DNA of 57,131 bases from Collinsella aerofaciens (GTDB taxonomy: Bacteria; Actinomycetota; Coriobacteriia; Coriobacteriales; Coriobacteriaceae), in assembly GCF_015546965.1 (NCBI RefSeq), contig NZ_JADMUF010000006.1, forward strand, positions 62,597 through 119,727. Direction: 5' to 3'. Below the pieces are notes generated by a model that was not told the origin of the DNA, searched no databases, and worked only from the letters and a program-made list of their open reading frames with translations. Both the position numbers and the translations under genes were made by a program. Of this stretch, positions 25,732-34,509 are shown one piece after another. How positions within the stretch are numbered: position 1 is the first letter of the stretch; every line of letters starts with the position of its first letter.

Positions 25732-27879
25732 TTACTTCCCCTGCACCATGGTGAGGGAGATCTTCTTGCGGTCGCGATCGACCTTTTCGACCCACACCTT
25801 GACCGTGTCGCCGACGCGCACCACGTCGCTGGGGTGCTTGACGAAGCGGTTGGCCAGCTTGGAGATGTGCACGAGGCCGTCCTGGTGCACGCCCACGTCG
25901 ACGAAGGCGCCAAAGTCCACAACGTTGCGCACCGTCCCCTTGAGCTCCATGCCGGGCTCCAGGTCGTCGATGGAAAGCGCTGAGCGGCTAAAGACCACCT
26001 CGGGCGCGTCGTCGCGCGGGTCGCGACCGGGCTTCTTGAGCTCGTTGACAATGTCGATGAGCGTCAGGGTGCCGCAGTCCAGGTCGCTTGCCAGCGCCGA
26101 GATGCTGCCCAGACGGCGCTCGATATCGGGCACGCCGCCACGGCTGAGTTCACTGGCCGCCACACCGGCGCGCTCCAAGACGGATGTGGCCACCTCGTAG
26201 CTCTCGGGGTGGACGCTTGTCGCGTCAAGCGGGTTCTTGCCGCCACTGATGCGCAAAAAGCCCGCGGCGTTGAGATATGCCTTGGGTCCCAGCTTGGGGA
26301 CCTTCTTGAGCTGGCGACGATCGGTAAAGGCGCCGTTTTCCTCGCGGTAGGCCACGATGTTTTTGGCCACGCTTGGCGTGATGCCCGATACGTATCCCAG
26401 CAGGCTCGCGCTCGCGGTGTTTACGTCGACGCCTACGCGGTTGACGACGTCCTCCACCACGTGGCCCAGAGTGCGCGAAAGCTCGGCCTGGTCAAGGTCG
26501 TGCTGGTACTGGCCCACGCCGATGGACTGGGGCGGAATCTTGACGAGCTCTGCCAGCGGGTCCTGCAGGCGGCGGCCCAGGCTCATGGCGCCACGCACGG
26601 TGACGTCCAAGTCGGGATACTCCTGGCTGGCGAGCTCGGAAGCCGAGTACACCGACGCGCCGGCTTCGTTGACGATGGTGTAGCGAAGGCCGGGTGCCTG
26701 CTCGGCAATGAACTCCGAGACGACTTCCTCGGTCTCGCGGCTGGCGGTGCCGTTGCCGATGACGATGGTGTTGACGCCGTCCTTCTTGACGAGGCGGGCA
26801 AGCTCGCGCTTGGTGCCGGCGACGTCGTGGCGCGGCTTGGTGGGGTAGACCACACCGTGGTCGAGCAGCTTGCCGGTCTCGTCCATGACGGCCACCTTGC
26901 AGCCGGTGCGGTAGCCCGGGTCAAGTGCGAGCACGCGGGCGCCGCGCACGGGGCGTGCCGAGAGCAGGCCCTCGAGATTCTTGGCAAAGACGTTGATGGC
27001 CTCGGTCTGGGCGCGTACGGTGAGCTTGGCGCGGGCCTCGCGCTCCAGCGAGGGGGCCATCAGGCGCTTGTAGCCGTCGGCGATGGCGGCGTCAAAGACG
27101 GGCGCGAAGACGCCCTGGCGACGGGGCCAACGGCTGCCGAGGCGTGCCGTGGCAGCGGCGCCGTCGACGTTCACGCGCACGCGGAGCTTGCCCTCGCGCT
27201 CACCGCGGTCGATAGCCAGCACACGGTGGTTGGGGATGCGGCGCAGCGGCTCATCATAGCTGTAGTACGGCTCGTAGGGGGTCTTCTCAGCGGGGTCGGT
27301 GGCCTCGACGATGATGTCGGCGGTGCTCTGCGTAAAGGCGCGCAGGTCGGCGACGTTCTCGGGGTCCTCGGCCACCGTCTCGGCCACGATGTCCGCCGCA
27401 CCGGCGAGCGCCTTCTCGGGTGTGTCGAAGCCAGCCTCCTCGTTGACGTAGGCCGCGGCGGCGTCGAGTGCGCTGCCCTTGGCCGAGGCCTGCATGATGA
27501 TCATGTTGGCGAGTGGCTCCAGGCCCGCCTCGCGGGCCTTCTGCGCGCGGGTCATGCGCTTTTTACGGTAGGGCTTGTAGAGGTCCTCGACACGCTGGAG
27601 CTGCGTGGCCTCGCGAATCTGCTGCTCGAGTTCGGGCGTGAGTTTGCCCTGGGCATCGATGAGCAGGATGACGTCCTCTTTGCGCTGCTCAAGATTGCGC
27701 AGGTAAGACAGGCGCTCGTCGAGTGTGCGCAGGGCGACGTCGTCCATGCCGCCCGTGGCTTCCTTGCGGTAGCGCGAGATAAAGGGGATGGTGTTGCCCT
27801 CGTCGATGAGTTTGACGGCCGCCTCGATGTTGGCGGCCTTAAGGTTGAGCTCGCGGGCGAGCTGGGCGATAAGATCCAT
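25732..27879 (-). CDS. tex: Tex family RNA-binding protein
   Basis: This 715-residue cytoplasmic transcription-accessory protein, as in Bordetella Tex, has an N-terminal helical region (RYRKEATGGMDD is the family signature) and a YqgF-like RNase H-fold domain (VLALDPGYRTGCKVAV). Helix-hairpin-helix repeats (TASASLLGYVSGI, LGPKAYLNAAGFLRI) come next, and a C-terminal S1 domain (GTVRNVVDFGAFVDVG...DGLVHISKL) ends the protein. It is thought to bind nucleic acid in transcription or RNA stability. Its start is the ATG at 27879 preceded by AAGGAG; an upstream in-frame extension lacks a ribosome site. Confidence 0.93.
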   Translation of the reverse strand: MDLIAQLARELNLKAANIEAAVKLIDEGNTIPFISRYRKEATGGMDDVALRTLDERLSYLRNLEQRKEDVILLIDAQGKLTPELEQQIREATQLQRVEDLYKPYRKKRMTRAQKAREAGLEPLANMIIMQASAKGSALDAAAAYVNEEAGFDTPEKALAGAADIVAETVAEDPENVADLRAFTQSTADIIVEATDPAEKTPYEPYYSYDEPLRRIPNHRVLAIDRGEREGKLRVRVNVDGAAATARLGSRWPRRQGVFAPVFDAAIADGYKRLMAPSLEREARAKLTVRAQTEAINVFAKNLEGLLSARPVRGARVLALDPGYRTGCKVAVMDETGKLLDHGVVYPTKPRHDVAGTKRELARLVKKDGVNTIVIGNGTASRETEEVVSEFIAEQAPGLRYTIVNEAGASVYSASELASQEYPDLDVTVRGAMSLGRRLQDPLAELVKIPPQSIGVGQYQHDLDQAELSRTLGHVVEDVVNRVGVDVNTASASLLGYVSGITPSVAKNIVAYREENGAFTDRRQLKKVPKLGPKAYLNAAGFLRISGGKNPLDATSVHPESYEVATSVLERAGVAASELSRGGVPDIERRLGSISALASDLDCGTLTLIDIVNELKKPGRDPRDDAPEVVFSRSALSIDDLEPGMELKGTVRNVVDFGAFVDVGVHQDGLVHISKLANRFVKHPSDVVRVGDTVKVWVEKVDRDRKKISLTMVQGK

Positions 27880-28353
27880 GGAACTCCTTGCGTTTAAGGT
27901 GCGTTTGCAGCACAGGGCTACCAAGGATACCACCCGCCCCAAAAGACTGTTTTGGGGCCGCGCCACGAAAACGGCCTATCTACTACGTTTGAACCGCATG
28001 GGTCGACCATACCTGGTTTTTCCGAAAATACGCAACCCGTCTACCTGCACTGATAATTGTCCTTGGGGGAAGCGGGCACTGCGGGGGCGCGTCAACGGCG
28101 CGCGATTTCCGCGTCGCAGCGCTACCCTGATGCCGAACGCCGGGACGATGACCCACTGACCTGCTGACGCCTCTTCGGCCGTCCTCAAATCCGACCTGTC
28201 TCGCCCCGGCTTCCGCGACCCGGAGTCCTGCCATGACCTAATAGGGGCATGAGCGCGGACAATCGGACAAGCCAACTTGATTGTAGCGCTCCCGTCAGTG
28301 CAATGTCTGGGAGGCTCGGGCGCGGAGCAGGCGGCAGACCGAGGGGAGCGAAA
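27880..28353. other. Region between tex and the transposase start (palindrome arm plus IS110 left end)
   Basis: Reading right from tex there is a small hairpin GCCCCAAAA/TTTTGGGGC (27936-27958), the left arm of a long inverted repeat (27961-27996), and then ~350 bases without a gene. IS110 elements encode a bridge RNA next to the transposase, often in this position, so part of 28030-28350 may be that RNA. I could not define its ends. Confidence 0.4.
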
Positions 28354-29630
28354 ATGGAAGGCGAAACGGTCATCGCGGGCGTCGACACGCACAAGGACGT
28401 GCATGTCCTGTGCCTGCTCGACGGCCTCGGGAGGAAGATCTGGAGCGGGAGCTTCAGGGCCGACCCCGAGGGCTACGACAGGCTGGCGGAGGCGATAGGC
28501 GACCCGGGGAGCTGCGCGGTCGTCGGCGTCGAGGGCACGGCGTCGTACGGGGCCGGGCTGACGAGGAGGCTCGTGGAGCTCGGGTACAACGTGGTCGAGG
28601 TGCTCAGGCCCAAGAGGGACAAGGCGAGGCCCGGCGAGGGGAAGAGCGACCCGCTGGACGCCGAGCGCGCGGCGCGCAAGGCGGCGTCCGGGAGGGGCTG
28701 CTCCGTGCCGAAGTCGCAGGACGGCTGGGTCGAGGCGGTGCGCCAGCTCTACGTCGCGCGCAGGCTGGCCGTCGCGACGTCCACGTCCTGCGTGGCCTGC
28801 GCGAAGTCGATGCTCACGACGGCCCCGGGCGCCCTGAGGGAGCGGTTCAGGGGCCGCGAGCGGCCGAAGGACCTCATGCCGCTGCTCGCGCGCAGGAGAA
28901 AGGCCGGCGACGCGCTCGAGGAGAGCGTGCTGGCCTCGCTGCGGTCCGTCGCGGCGGTCTGGAAGGAGGCCCGCAGCCAGGTCGAGTCCTGCGACGAGCG
29001 CATCCGCGCGCTGCTGGAGGCGAACGCGCCCGCGCTGCTCGGCGTCGAGGGCTGCGGCACGACGACCGCCGCCGCCCTGGTCGTGGCCGCCGGCGACAAC
29101 CCCGGCAGGCTGAAGGGCGAGGCGGCGTTCTCGATGCTGTGCGGCGTCTCCCCGATTCCCGCGTCGAGCGGGAAGACGGAGCGGCACAGGCTCAACCGCG
29201 GCGGCAACCGGCAGGCGAACTGGGCGCTCTACGAGATCGCGATCAAGCGCATGGCATACGACGAGAGGACGAAGAGGTACGTGGCGAGGCGAACCTCCGA
29301 GGGGAAGTCCCGGAGGGAGGCGATCCGCTGCCTGAAGCGCTACATAGCGCGGGAGGTGTACCGCGTGCTCATGGACCCGAACCCCGACGGCGCCGCGCCG
29401 GAAGGCCCCGAGCTCGCGAAGATGCGCAAGGCGATGCGGGTGACCCAGAGGCAGGCCGCCGAAGGGCTCGGCCTGTCCGCAGCCACACTCGGGCACCTGG
29501 AACATGGGAGACGGCGGTCGACGAAACTGGAGAGAAGGTATTACGAGCTCCTGTGCGAATTGAAGGGAGCGCTCCCGCAAACTGCCTCTTGACAACTTAT
29601 AGGAGCGTCGGTTTTTATTTCGCGAAATTC
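28020..29630 (+). mobile_element. IS110-family insertion sequence (approximate ends)
   Basis: A single transposase gene of the IS110 DEDD type has unpaired non-coding flanks and no terminal inverted repeats of its own, as expected for IS110. The ends are only approximate: they must lie within the split palindrome at 27997-29648. Codon use in the element is rich in AGG, unlike the CGC-rich neighbours, supporting recent transfer. Confidence 0.7.
28354..29592 (+). CDS. IS110-family transposase with a C-terminal XRE-like HTH
   Basis: The protein has 412 residues. The N-terminal RuvC-like DEDD domain shows VIAGVDTHKD (first Asp about residue 11), VGVEGTASYG and KSDPLDAERAA. The C-terminal Transposase_20 part has VEGCGTTTAAAL and the serine region PIPASSG (about 267-273) followed by HRLNRGGNRQANWAL. 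After this, residues about 358-390 read as a helix-turn-helix of the XRE/Cro type (RVTQRQAAEGLGLSAATLGHL), which is not part of standard IS110 transposases. ATG 28354 has GAGGGGAG upstream and directly precedes the conserved domain; earlier in-frame starts are rejected. It is guided, by family knowledge, by a bridge RNA. Confidence 0.88.
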   Translation: MEGETVIAGVDTHKDVHVLCLLDGLGRKIWSGSFRADPEGYDRLAEAIGDPGSCAVVGVEGTASYGAGLTRRLVELGYNVVEVLRPKRDKARPGEGKSDPLDAERAARKAASGRGCSVPKSQDGWVEAVRQLYVARRLAVATSTSCVACAKSMLTTAPGALRERFRGRERPKDLMPLLARRRKAGDALEESVLASLRSVAAVWKEARSQVESCDERIRALLEANAPALLGVEGCGTTTAAALVVAAGDNPGRLKGEAAFSMLCGVSPIPASSGKTERHRLNRGGNRQANWALYEIAIKRMAYDERTKRYVARRTSEGKSRREAIRCLKRYIAREVYRVLMDPNPDGAAPEGPELAKMRKAMRVTQRQAAEGLGLSAATLGHLEHGRRRSTKLERRYYELLCELKGALPQTAS

Positions 29631-29850
29631 TGTATGGTTAAGGGTGGTCGGTTAAACGTAGTAGATAGGCCCATTTCGTGGCGAACGAATCAAGCCGAGG
29701 TGCAAAATAGCCCCCGCCCCAGAAAAATCATCGGCAAGGTAGCAAAATGCCCCGCGGGCAGGAGGCTGCTCGCGGGGCAAAGAAGAGGGGCTTGTTGGTG
29801 GCGGGCCGAGGCGCTCGGCGGGGAGTTTGCCGCGGCCCGCTCTTAAGGCA
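29593..29850. other. Right flank of the IS110 element and gap to the oxidoreductase gene
   Basis: The region holds the right arm of the split palindrome (29649-29683) and about 150 bases with no recognisable gene. No terminator stronger than a short GCCCCGCGGGC-type repeat is seen after the oxidoreductase stop. Confidence 0.4.
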
Positions 29851-30891
29851 TTACAGCTCGACGAGCTGGCCGGTCTCGGCGGCCTCCTTGATGGCGTTGA
29901 GAAGCGTGAGCGTCTTGACGTTGTCGGCGGGGGTCACGACGGGCTCGACCTCGCGGCGGACGACCTTCACAAAGTGTTTGAGCTGCATCTTGTGCGGCAG
30001 CGCCGGGTCCACAGCCGGGATCTCCATCTGCAGCGGCTTGTGCCAGTTAGAGGCGCCGTCGTAGGAGAACTGGTGCAGGCGGGGCAGCGACAGGGCGCCC
30101 TTAGTGCCGCCGATAAAGTAGGCGTCGGCGTCGAAGGGACGGTACTGCGGATCCTCGCGAGCGGTCGCCTCCCAGTTCCAGGGGCTGGCGGTAGCGTCAG
30201 AGATGGTCATGCTCGCGAGCGCGCCGTCGGCAAAACGGACGTTGACCACGGCGGAGTCCTCGGTCTCAAAACCGCGGGCGGCGCTGGACTGCATACCCTG
30301 GACGGCAACGGGCTCGCCCAGCAGGTAGCGGAGCAGGTCGACGTCGTGCACCAGGTTGACCAGGATCGGGCCGGCACCCTTCTTGCGGCGCCACTCGACG
30401 TCGAAATACTCGTCATTCTTATAGATCATGTAGTGGAAGCTCGACACGGTGAGCTTGCCCAGCTCGCCGGACTCGATGATCTCCTTGGCCTTGTTGACGA
30501 AGGGGTTGTGGCGACGGTGCTGACCCACGAGCACGGGCACGCCGGCGGTCTCGGCCTCGGTGGCGAAGGCCTGGGCATCCTCGAGGTCGTTGGAAATCGG
30601 CTTTTCGACCAACGGCACGATGTTGCGCTTGATGGCCTCGCGGGCAACGCCCAGGTGCAGGTCGTTGGGGGTGGCGATGATGACGGCCTCGGGCTTGACC
30701 TCGTCCATCATCTGGGCGGGATCGGTGTAAAACGGCACGCCGGCGGCCTCGGCCGTGGCGCGGGCGCCCTCAAAGGCGTCGGCGATGGCGACGAGCTCGG
30801 CCTCGGGCTCCTCGGTGACAAAGCGGATGTGGTTGCGGCCCATGGCGCCGGCGCCGATAACGGCAATGCGGACGGGGTTGAGCTCAGACAT
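29851..30891 (-). CDS. Gfo/Idh/MocA family oxidoreductase
   Basis: This 346-residue NAD(P)-dependent dehydrogenase has the Rossmann motif IAVIGAGAMGRNH at the N-terminus, the family Lys motif VEKPIS (about residue 95) and the HDVDLLRYLLG helix of the C-terminal substrate domain. Members oxidise sugars, inositols or sugar acids at the polyol carbon. AAGGAG lies upstream of the ATG. It follows an MFS transporter and an SDR dehydrogenase on the same strand, so the three probably take up and oxidise one carbohydrate or polyol. A hairpin between it and the MFS gene may tune its expression. Confidence 0.88.
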   Translation of the reverse strand: MSELNPVRIAVIGAGAMGRNHIRFVTEEPEAELVAIADAFEGARATAEAAGVPFYTDPAQMMDEVKPEAVIIATPNDLHLGVAREAIKRNIVPLVEKPISNDLEDAQAFATEAETAGVPVLVGQHRRHNPFVNKAKEIIESGELGKLTVSSFHYMIYKNDEYFDVEWRRKKGAGPILVNLVHDVDLLRYLLGEPVAVQGMQSSAARGFETEDSAVVNVRFADGALASMTISDATASPWNWEATAREDPQYRPFDADAYFIGGTKGALSLPRLHQFSYDGASNWHKPLQMEIPAVDPALPHKMQLKHFVKVVRREVEPVVTPADNVKTLTLLNAIKEAAETGQLVEL

Positions 30892-30921
30892 TTCGACTCC
30901 TTAATACTGGTGGCCGGTGGA

Positions 30922-30952
30922 ATGCGACAAAGGGGCTGTCCCTTTGTCGCAT
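30922..30952. terminator. Internal hairpin of the TGTGACAAAGGG family
   Basis: ATGCGACAAAGGG (30922-30934) and CCCTTTGTCGCAT (30940-30952) pair perfectly around GCTGT, between the MFS stop and the oxidoreductase start on the minus strand. There is no T run on that strand, so it may slow or trim the transcript rather than end it. Confidence 0.65.
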
Positions 30953-30960
30953 CGGTAAAA

Positions 30961-32217
30961 CTAGGCGGACTTCTTCTTGCTGTCGGAGACCATCATGTAG
31001 ACGGTGAGCACGACGGCGATGGCGGCGATCACAATGGCGCCGTAGAAGGACTGCTGGTAGGCGGCGCTGCCAGCCTCGGCGTGATACAGCACGGCGGTGA
31101 TGGGCTGGCTGATCCAGGTGGAAGCGGCATAGCCCAAAAACATGATGCCGTAGTTGACGCCGATGTTGCTGGTGCCGAAGGCGCCACCGGTGAGCGGCGG
31201 GTAGATGACGAGCAGGGCGCCAAAGCTAAAGCCGAGCAGGGCGAGCGCCACAAAGAACATACTCTGCGTAAAGCTCATCGACATGATGACGAGTGCGACG
31301 ATGGTGACGACAAGGCTGATGAGCAGCGACTTATAGGCGCCGAGCTTGTCGATGATCTGGCCAAAGGACAGACGACCAACCAGGTTGGCGCAGGTGTTGA
31401 CGGAGACCACTACCCCGCCGAGGGCGACGGCCGCGGCGCTCGTGGGGTCGGCGAAAAGCTGGACGGCGGCGATGGAGGCAACCTTGCCCACGAGCAGGGT
31501 GCCCGCGGTGGCGGCAAAGGCGAAGGTGACGATGAGGACCCAGAAGCGCGGGGTCTTGACCATCTCGCCCGGGGTGAGGTCGCCGAAGGTGCCGGCATGC
31601 GCGCCGCCCTTGGGGGCCTCGAAGCCCTCGGGCAGCCAGCCGGCCTCGGGGGCCTTCAGGAACAGGGCGGAGGCGGCGATCGTCACAAAGAAGATGACGC
31701 CGAGTGCCTTGAGGGCGCCAAAGATGCCCAGGCTCGGGATGAGCAGCGAGGCGAGCACCGGGGACAGCACGGCGGGGCCGGCGGTCGAAGCGGCCAGGGT
31801 GATGCCGGAGGCGAGGCCCTTCTTGTCAATGAACCACTTTTGGCCGGTGGTGAGCGCCGGGTTGTAGCCCAGACCGTTGCCAATGGCGGCGACGAGCGAG
31901 AACCACAGGTAGAACTGCCACGGCTCGGTGACGGTGCCGGACATGAACCAGCCCAGGCCGTAGCACACGGCGGCAGCGATCACGACGTTGCGCGGACCGA
32001 TCTTGTCGGAGATGCGGCCGGCGAAGATGCCCGTCACGGCCATGATGGTCTGGAAGACGGGGAAAGCCCAGGTAAGGGCGCTGGACCACTCGGGGTAGAC
32101 GGCGAGCAGGTTCTTGCTCACGACGGAATACAGCGCGATGGAGCTGATGAAGAACATGGTGACGCACGCGGCGGAAAGCACGACGGCGCGACCCTTGTTG
32201 GAGTTGGTGGAAGCCAT
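30961..32217 (-). CDS. MFS transporter of the oxalate/formate antiporter (OFA) type
   Basis: This 418-residue protein has 12 membrane segments. It shows the MFS loop motif GRISDKIGPRN between segments 2 and 3 and OFA-like features GLGYNPALTTGQKWFIDKKGLASGI and LVGRLSFGQIIDKLG in the second half. It should exchange or import a small organic anion or sugar acid across the cytoplasmic membrane. It sits between an SDR and a Gfo/Idh/MocA dehydrogenase in the same direction, opposite a LysR regulator. Confidence 0.86.
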   Translation of the reverse strand: MASTNSNKGRAVVLSAACVTMFFISSIALYSVVSKNLLAVYPEWSSALTWAFPVFQTIMAVTGIFAGRISDKIGPRNVVIAAAVCYGLGWFMSGTVTEPWQFYLWFSLVAAIGNGLGYNPALTTGQKWFIDKKGLASGITLAASTAGPAVLSPVLASLLIPSLGIFGALKALGVIFFVTIAASALFLKAPEAGWLPEGFEAPKGGAHAGTFGDLTPGEMVKTPRFWVLIVTFAFAATAGTLLVGKVASIAAVQLFADPTSAAAVALGGVVVSVNTCANLVGRLSFGQIIDKLGAYKSLLISLVVTIVALVIMSMSFTQSMFFVALALLGFSFGALLVIYPPLTGGAFGTSNIGVNYGIMFLGYAASTWISQPITAVLYHAEAGSAAYQQSFYGAIVIAAIAVVLTVYMMVSDSKKKSA

Positions 32218-32283
32218 TGGACTCTTTCTAATCGATACGGGGGAGGAGCGGGCGTGTCCGCGGGACCTCCCTGCCAGGTTGGT

Positions 32284-33165
32284 TTACTGGTCGGTCGGCT
32301 TGGCGACACCGGACTCATCGGACCAAAGCTCGACACCCTTGTTCTTAAGGTAGTTGTCGGCATAGGCGCGACGGCCGCCGGGCTTGGCGGTGAGGTCGCC
32401 CATCATGTTGGAGAAGCCGCCGTCGACCTTGATGGCGTCGCCGGTGGTAAAGTCCGAGCGTGTGGACGCCAGGAACATGACGGCGTTGGCGATATCGCTG
32501 ACCTCGCCGATGCGGCGCGTGGCGATCAGACGGCTGCGGTTCTTTTCGACCTCGGGGTCGGCGTAGAAGTTGGCCGACATCGGGGTCTTAACGAAGCAGG
32601 GCTCGACGCAGTTGGAGCGGACGCCGTAGGGGCCCCACTCGGCGGCGAGCATCTTGGACATCATGTTGACGCCGGCCTTGGTGGAGCTGTACACGCCCGA
32701 GAACGTCTCGGGGGAGTGGCTGGCGACGGTCGAGATGTGCACCAGGCGACCCTGGCCGGCCTTGATCATCTCGCGACCAAAGCGCTGCGAGGTGATGAAG
32801 TAACCGGTGAGGTTGACGTTGAGCACCTGCTCCCAGTCGCTCAGCGGCAGGTCCTCCATGGCGGCGAAGCGCAGGATACCGGCGGTGTTGACGAGGACGT
32901 CGACGCGGCCGAAGTTGGCGATGGTTGCGTCGACGGCAGCCTGAACCTCGGCCTCGTCGGTGGCGTTCATCTTGTAGCCCTCGGCGTGGATGCCAAATTC
33001 GACAGCGAGGTCGGCGGCAGCGGCCTTGACCTTCTCCTCGTCCAGGTCGAGCATGACGACGTTGGCGCCATTGCGGGCGAACTCGCGGCAGATCTCGGCG
33101 CCCATACCGCCGAGCGCGCCGGTCACGGCGCAGACATCGCCCTCGAGCTTAAGCCAATTGCTCAT
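32284..33165 (-). CDS. Short-chain dehydrogenase/reductase
   Basis: This 293-residue classical SDR has the cofactor motif TGALGGMG near residue 16, an Asp after strand 2 (VVMLDLDE) suggesting NAD preference, NTAG in place of NNAG, catalytic Ser in HISTVASHS and the YSSTK active site (YxxxK). The C-terminus is about 40 residues longer than the 250-residue norm (PGGRRAYADNYLKNKGVELW). It is first gene of the minus-strand SDR-MFS-Gfo/Idh set and faces a LysR regulator, so it probably oxidises an alcohol group of an imported carbohydrate. Confidence 0.88.
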   Translation of the reverse strand: MSNWLKLEGDVCAVTGALGGMGAEICREFARNGANVVMLDLDEEKVKAAAADLAVEFGIHAEGYKMNATDEAEVQAAVDATIANFGRVDVLVNTAGILRFAAMEDLPLSDWEQVLNVNLTGYFITSQRFGREMIKAGQGRLVHISTVASHSPETFSGVYSSTKAGVNMMSKMLAAEWGPYGVRSNCVEPCFVKTPMSANFYADPEVEKNRSRLIATRRIGEVSDIANAVMFLASTRSDFTTGDAIKVDGGFSNMMGDLTAKPGGRRAYADNYLKNKGVELWSDESGVAKPTDQ

Positions 33166-33398
33166 AGGAACTTCCCTTCTTGTGCCTCCCGGTGGGTCGC
33201 TCCCATTAACCGACCCACGTGGTTTTCGCTGGTTATCGTATGCTTTGCATTTGCGCAGGTGAATTGCATATTTGTTAGAATGGCGTTAACCGTAGGTTTA
33301 CACTGTGCGATGCAGCTTATTCTCAATTGAGCGCGTGACCTGCGAAAACAACCCCCTGTGGCACCATGCGGTCACGGGCGCGAAAACGGGAGATTGAC
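33166..33398. promoter_or_regulatory. Divergent control region between the SDR operon and lysR
   Basis: The 233-base region separates divergent starts. It is AT-rich around 33240-33330, with repeated GTTAACC/GGTTTA-like words (33284-33300). LysR proteins usually bind T-N11-A sites here and control both directions. I cannot fix the exact operator. Confidence 0.4.
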
Positions 33399-34286
33399 GT
33401 GTACGATCGACGACTTGAGGCCATATCGGCCGCCGCGGAGCTGGGAAGCTTCTCGCGTGCGGCGGCAAGATTGCGTGTGTCGACTCCGGCGCTCGTCAAG
33501 CAGGTGTCGGGATTTGAGGCCGAGTTTGGCATCACGTTGTTCGAGCGCTCGCACTCGGGCGTCAAGGTGACGCCGGCGGGCGCGCTGCTGGTGGACGATG
33601 CGCGCTCGATCATGCGGCAGTCCGAGGACGCGCTGCGCCGTGCCCGACGCGCGGCGGGCGATGGCGGGGCCGTGCGTCTGGGCGTGTCGATGATGTGCCC
33701 GGGGCGCCAAACGCTGTCGATGTGGACGGGTGTGCACGAGCTGGAGCCATCGCTGCGATTTGAGATCGTGCCGGTAAGCGATCTCTATGACGAGCGCGAA
33801 TCCGTCATGCGCAGCCTTGGTCGCGAGGTAGATGTGGTGCAGTCGAGTTTTTCGACCCCGCGCTGGGGCGACACTTGCCAAAAGCTCCGCATCGTCAACG
33901 TGCCGTTTTATATCGACCTACCGCGCACGAGCCCGCTGGCGCGCAAGACGCGCATCACGGTTGCCGACTTGGAGGGCATGCGTCTGCGCGTGCTGCGTCA
34001 CGGCAACGATGCCATGGACAGCCTGCGCATCGACCTGTTGGCCGACGGCGGCGTGGACGTGATCGATGTGGATAGCTTTGACTTCGCGCTCTTTAACGAG
34101 GCGGAGGAAAAGGGCGACGCGGTGCTCACTTGCGGCGCATGGTCGGGGGTGCACCCGGCCTTTGTAGGCGTGCCGTTCCTATGCGGACGCGAGGTGCCGG
34201 TCTTTCTGCACTACCCGCTCGAGCCCACCCTCCAAGTCCAAAAATTCGTCAACGCCATGGCCCAGCTCCTCAACCAGCTCATTTGA
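33399..34286 (+). CDS. LysR-family transcriptional regulator
   Basis: This 295-residue regulator has an N-terminal winged HTH (RRLEAISAAAELGSFSRAAARLRVSTPALVKQ) and a C-terminal periplasmic-binding-protein-like effector domain from about residue 90. GTG 33399 starts the conserved YDRRLEA segment and has GGGAG upstream; the earlier in-frame ATG would add an Arg-rich tail without function. It is transcribed away from the SDR/MFS/oxidoreductase operon and most likely senses that pathway's substrate. Confidence 0.86.
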   Translation: MYDRRLEAISAAAELGSFSRAAARLRVSTPALVKQVSGFEAEFGITLFERSHSGVKVTPAGALLVDDARSIMRQSEDALRRARRAAGDGGAVRLGVSMMCPGRQTLSMWTGVHELEPSLRFEIVPVSDLYDERESVMRSLGREVDVVQSSFSTPRWGDTCQKLRIVNVPFYIDLPRTSPLARKTRITVADLEGMRLRVLRHGNDAMDSLRIDLLADGGVDVIDVDSFDFALFNEAEEKGDAVLTCGAWSGVHPAFVGVPFLCGREVPVFLHYPLEPTLQVQKFVNAMAQLLNQLI

Positions 34287-34314
34287 GACGGGCTTTTTTG
34301 ACTCCTTACAAAAT

Positions 34315-34342
34315 GAGGCCCTGGCCAAACGGCCAGGGCCTC
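34315..34342. terminator. Terminator after lysR
   Basis: A perfect 12-bp stem (GAGGCCCTGGCC / GGCCAGGGCCTC) with the loop AAAC is followed by ACAAACTTTTATT. It lies between convergent lysR and the ABC operon. Confidence 0.85.
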
Positions 34343-34385
34343 ACAAACTTTTATTCCGTTCTAAATGACGGGCTGATCGCGCGCA

Positions 34386-34495
34386 GGAGGGCGCCCCGGG
34401 GGCGGGCGGGGTATTTCCTCCGCGCGCAGTTTCGCAGCGAAGCGAGAATGTTTGAGCATGGAGGAATTACCCCGCCCGCCCCCGGGGCGCCCTCC
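34386..34495. repeat. 36-bp near-perfect GC-rich inverted repeat
   Basis: Arms 34386-34421 and 34460-34495 differ at a single position and are extremely GC-rich. The 38-base loop has GCGAAGCGAGAATG-like sequence. There is no T run. It occupies the convergent gap before the ABC gene stop at 34510. Confidence 0.8.
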
Positions 34496-34509
34496 GTCAG
34501 TAACCGGTC

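Larger units (their letters stand above)
27961..29683. repeat. Long inverted repeat split by the IS110 element
   Basis: The left arm (27961-27996) and right arm (29649-29683) pair at 33 of 36 positions. Further inside, ACCATAC (28006) matches GTATGGT (29632). Uninterrupted palindromes of this size occur repeatedly elsewhere in the window, so the simplest reading is an insertion sequence in the loop of a former palindrome. Confidence 0.65.

Noticed and set aside
29827-33330. A plus-strand open frame of more than 1100 codons
   Set aside because: It runs antisense through three well-supported minus-strand genes (oxidoreductase, MFS, SDR) and has no protein-like domains. Long antisense frames are a by-product of the high third-position GC.
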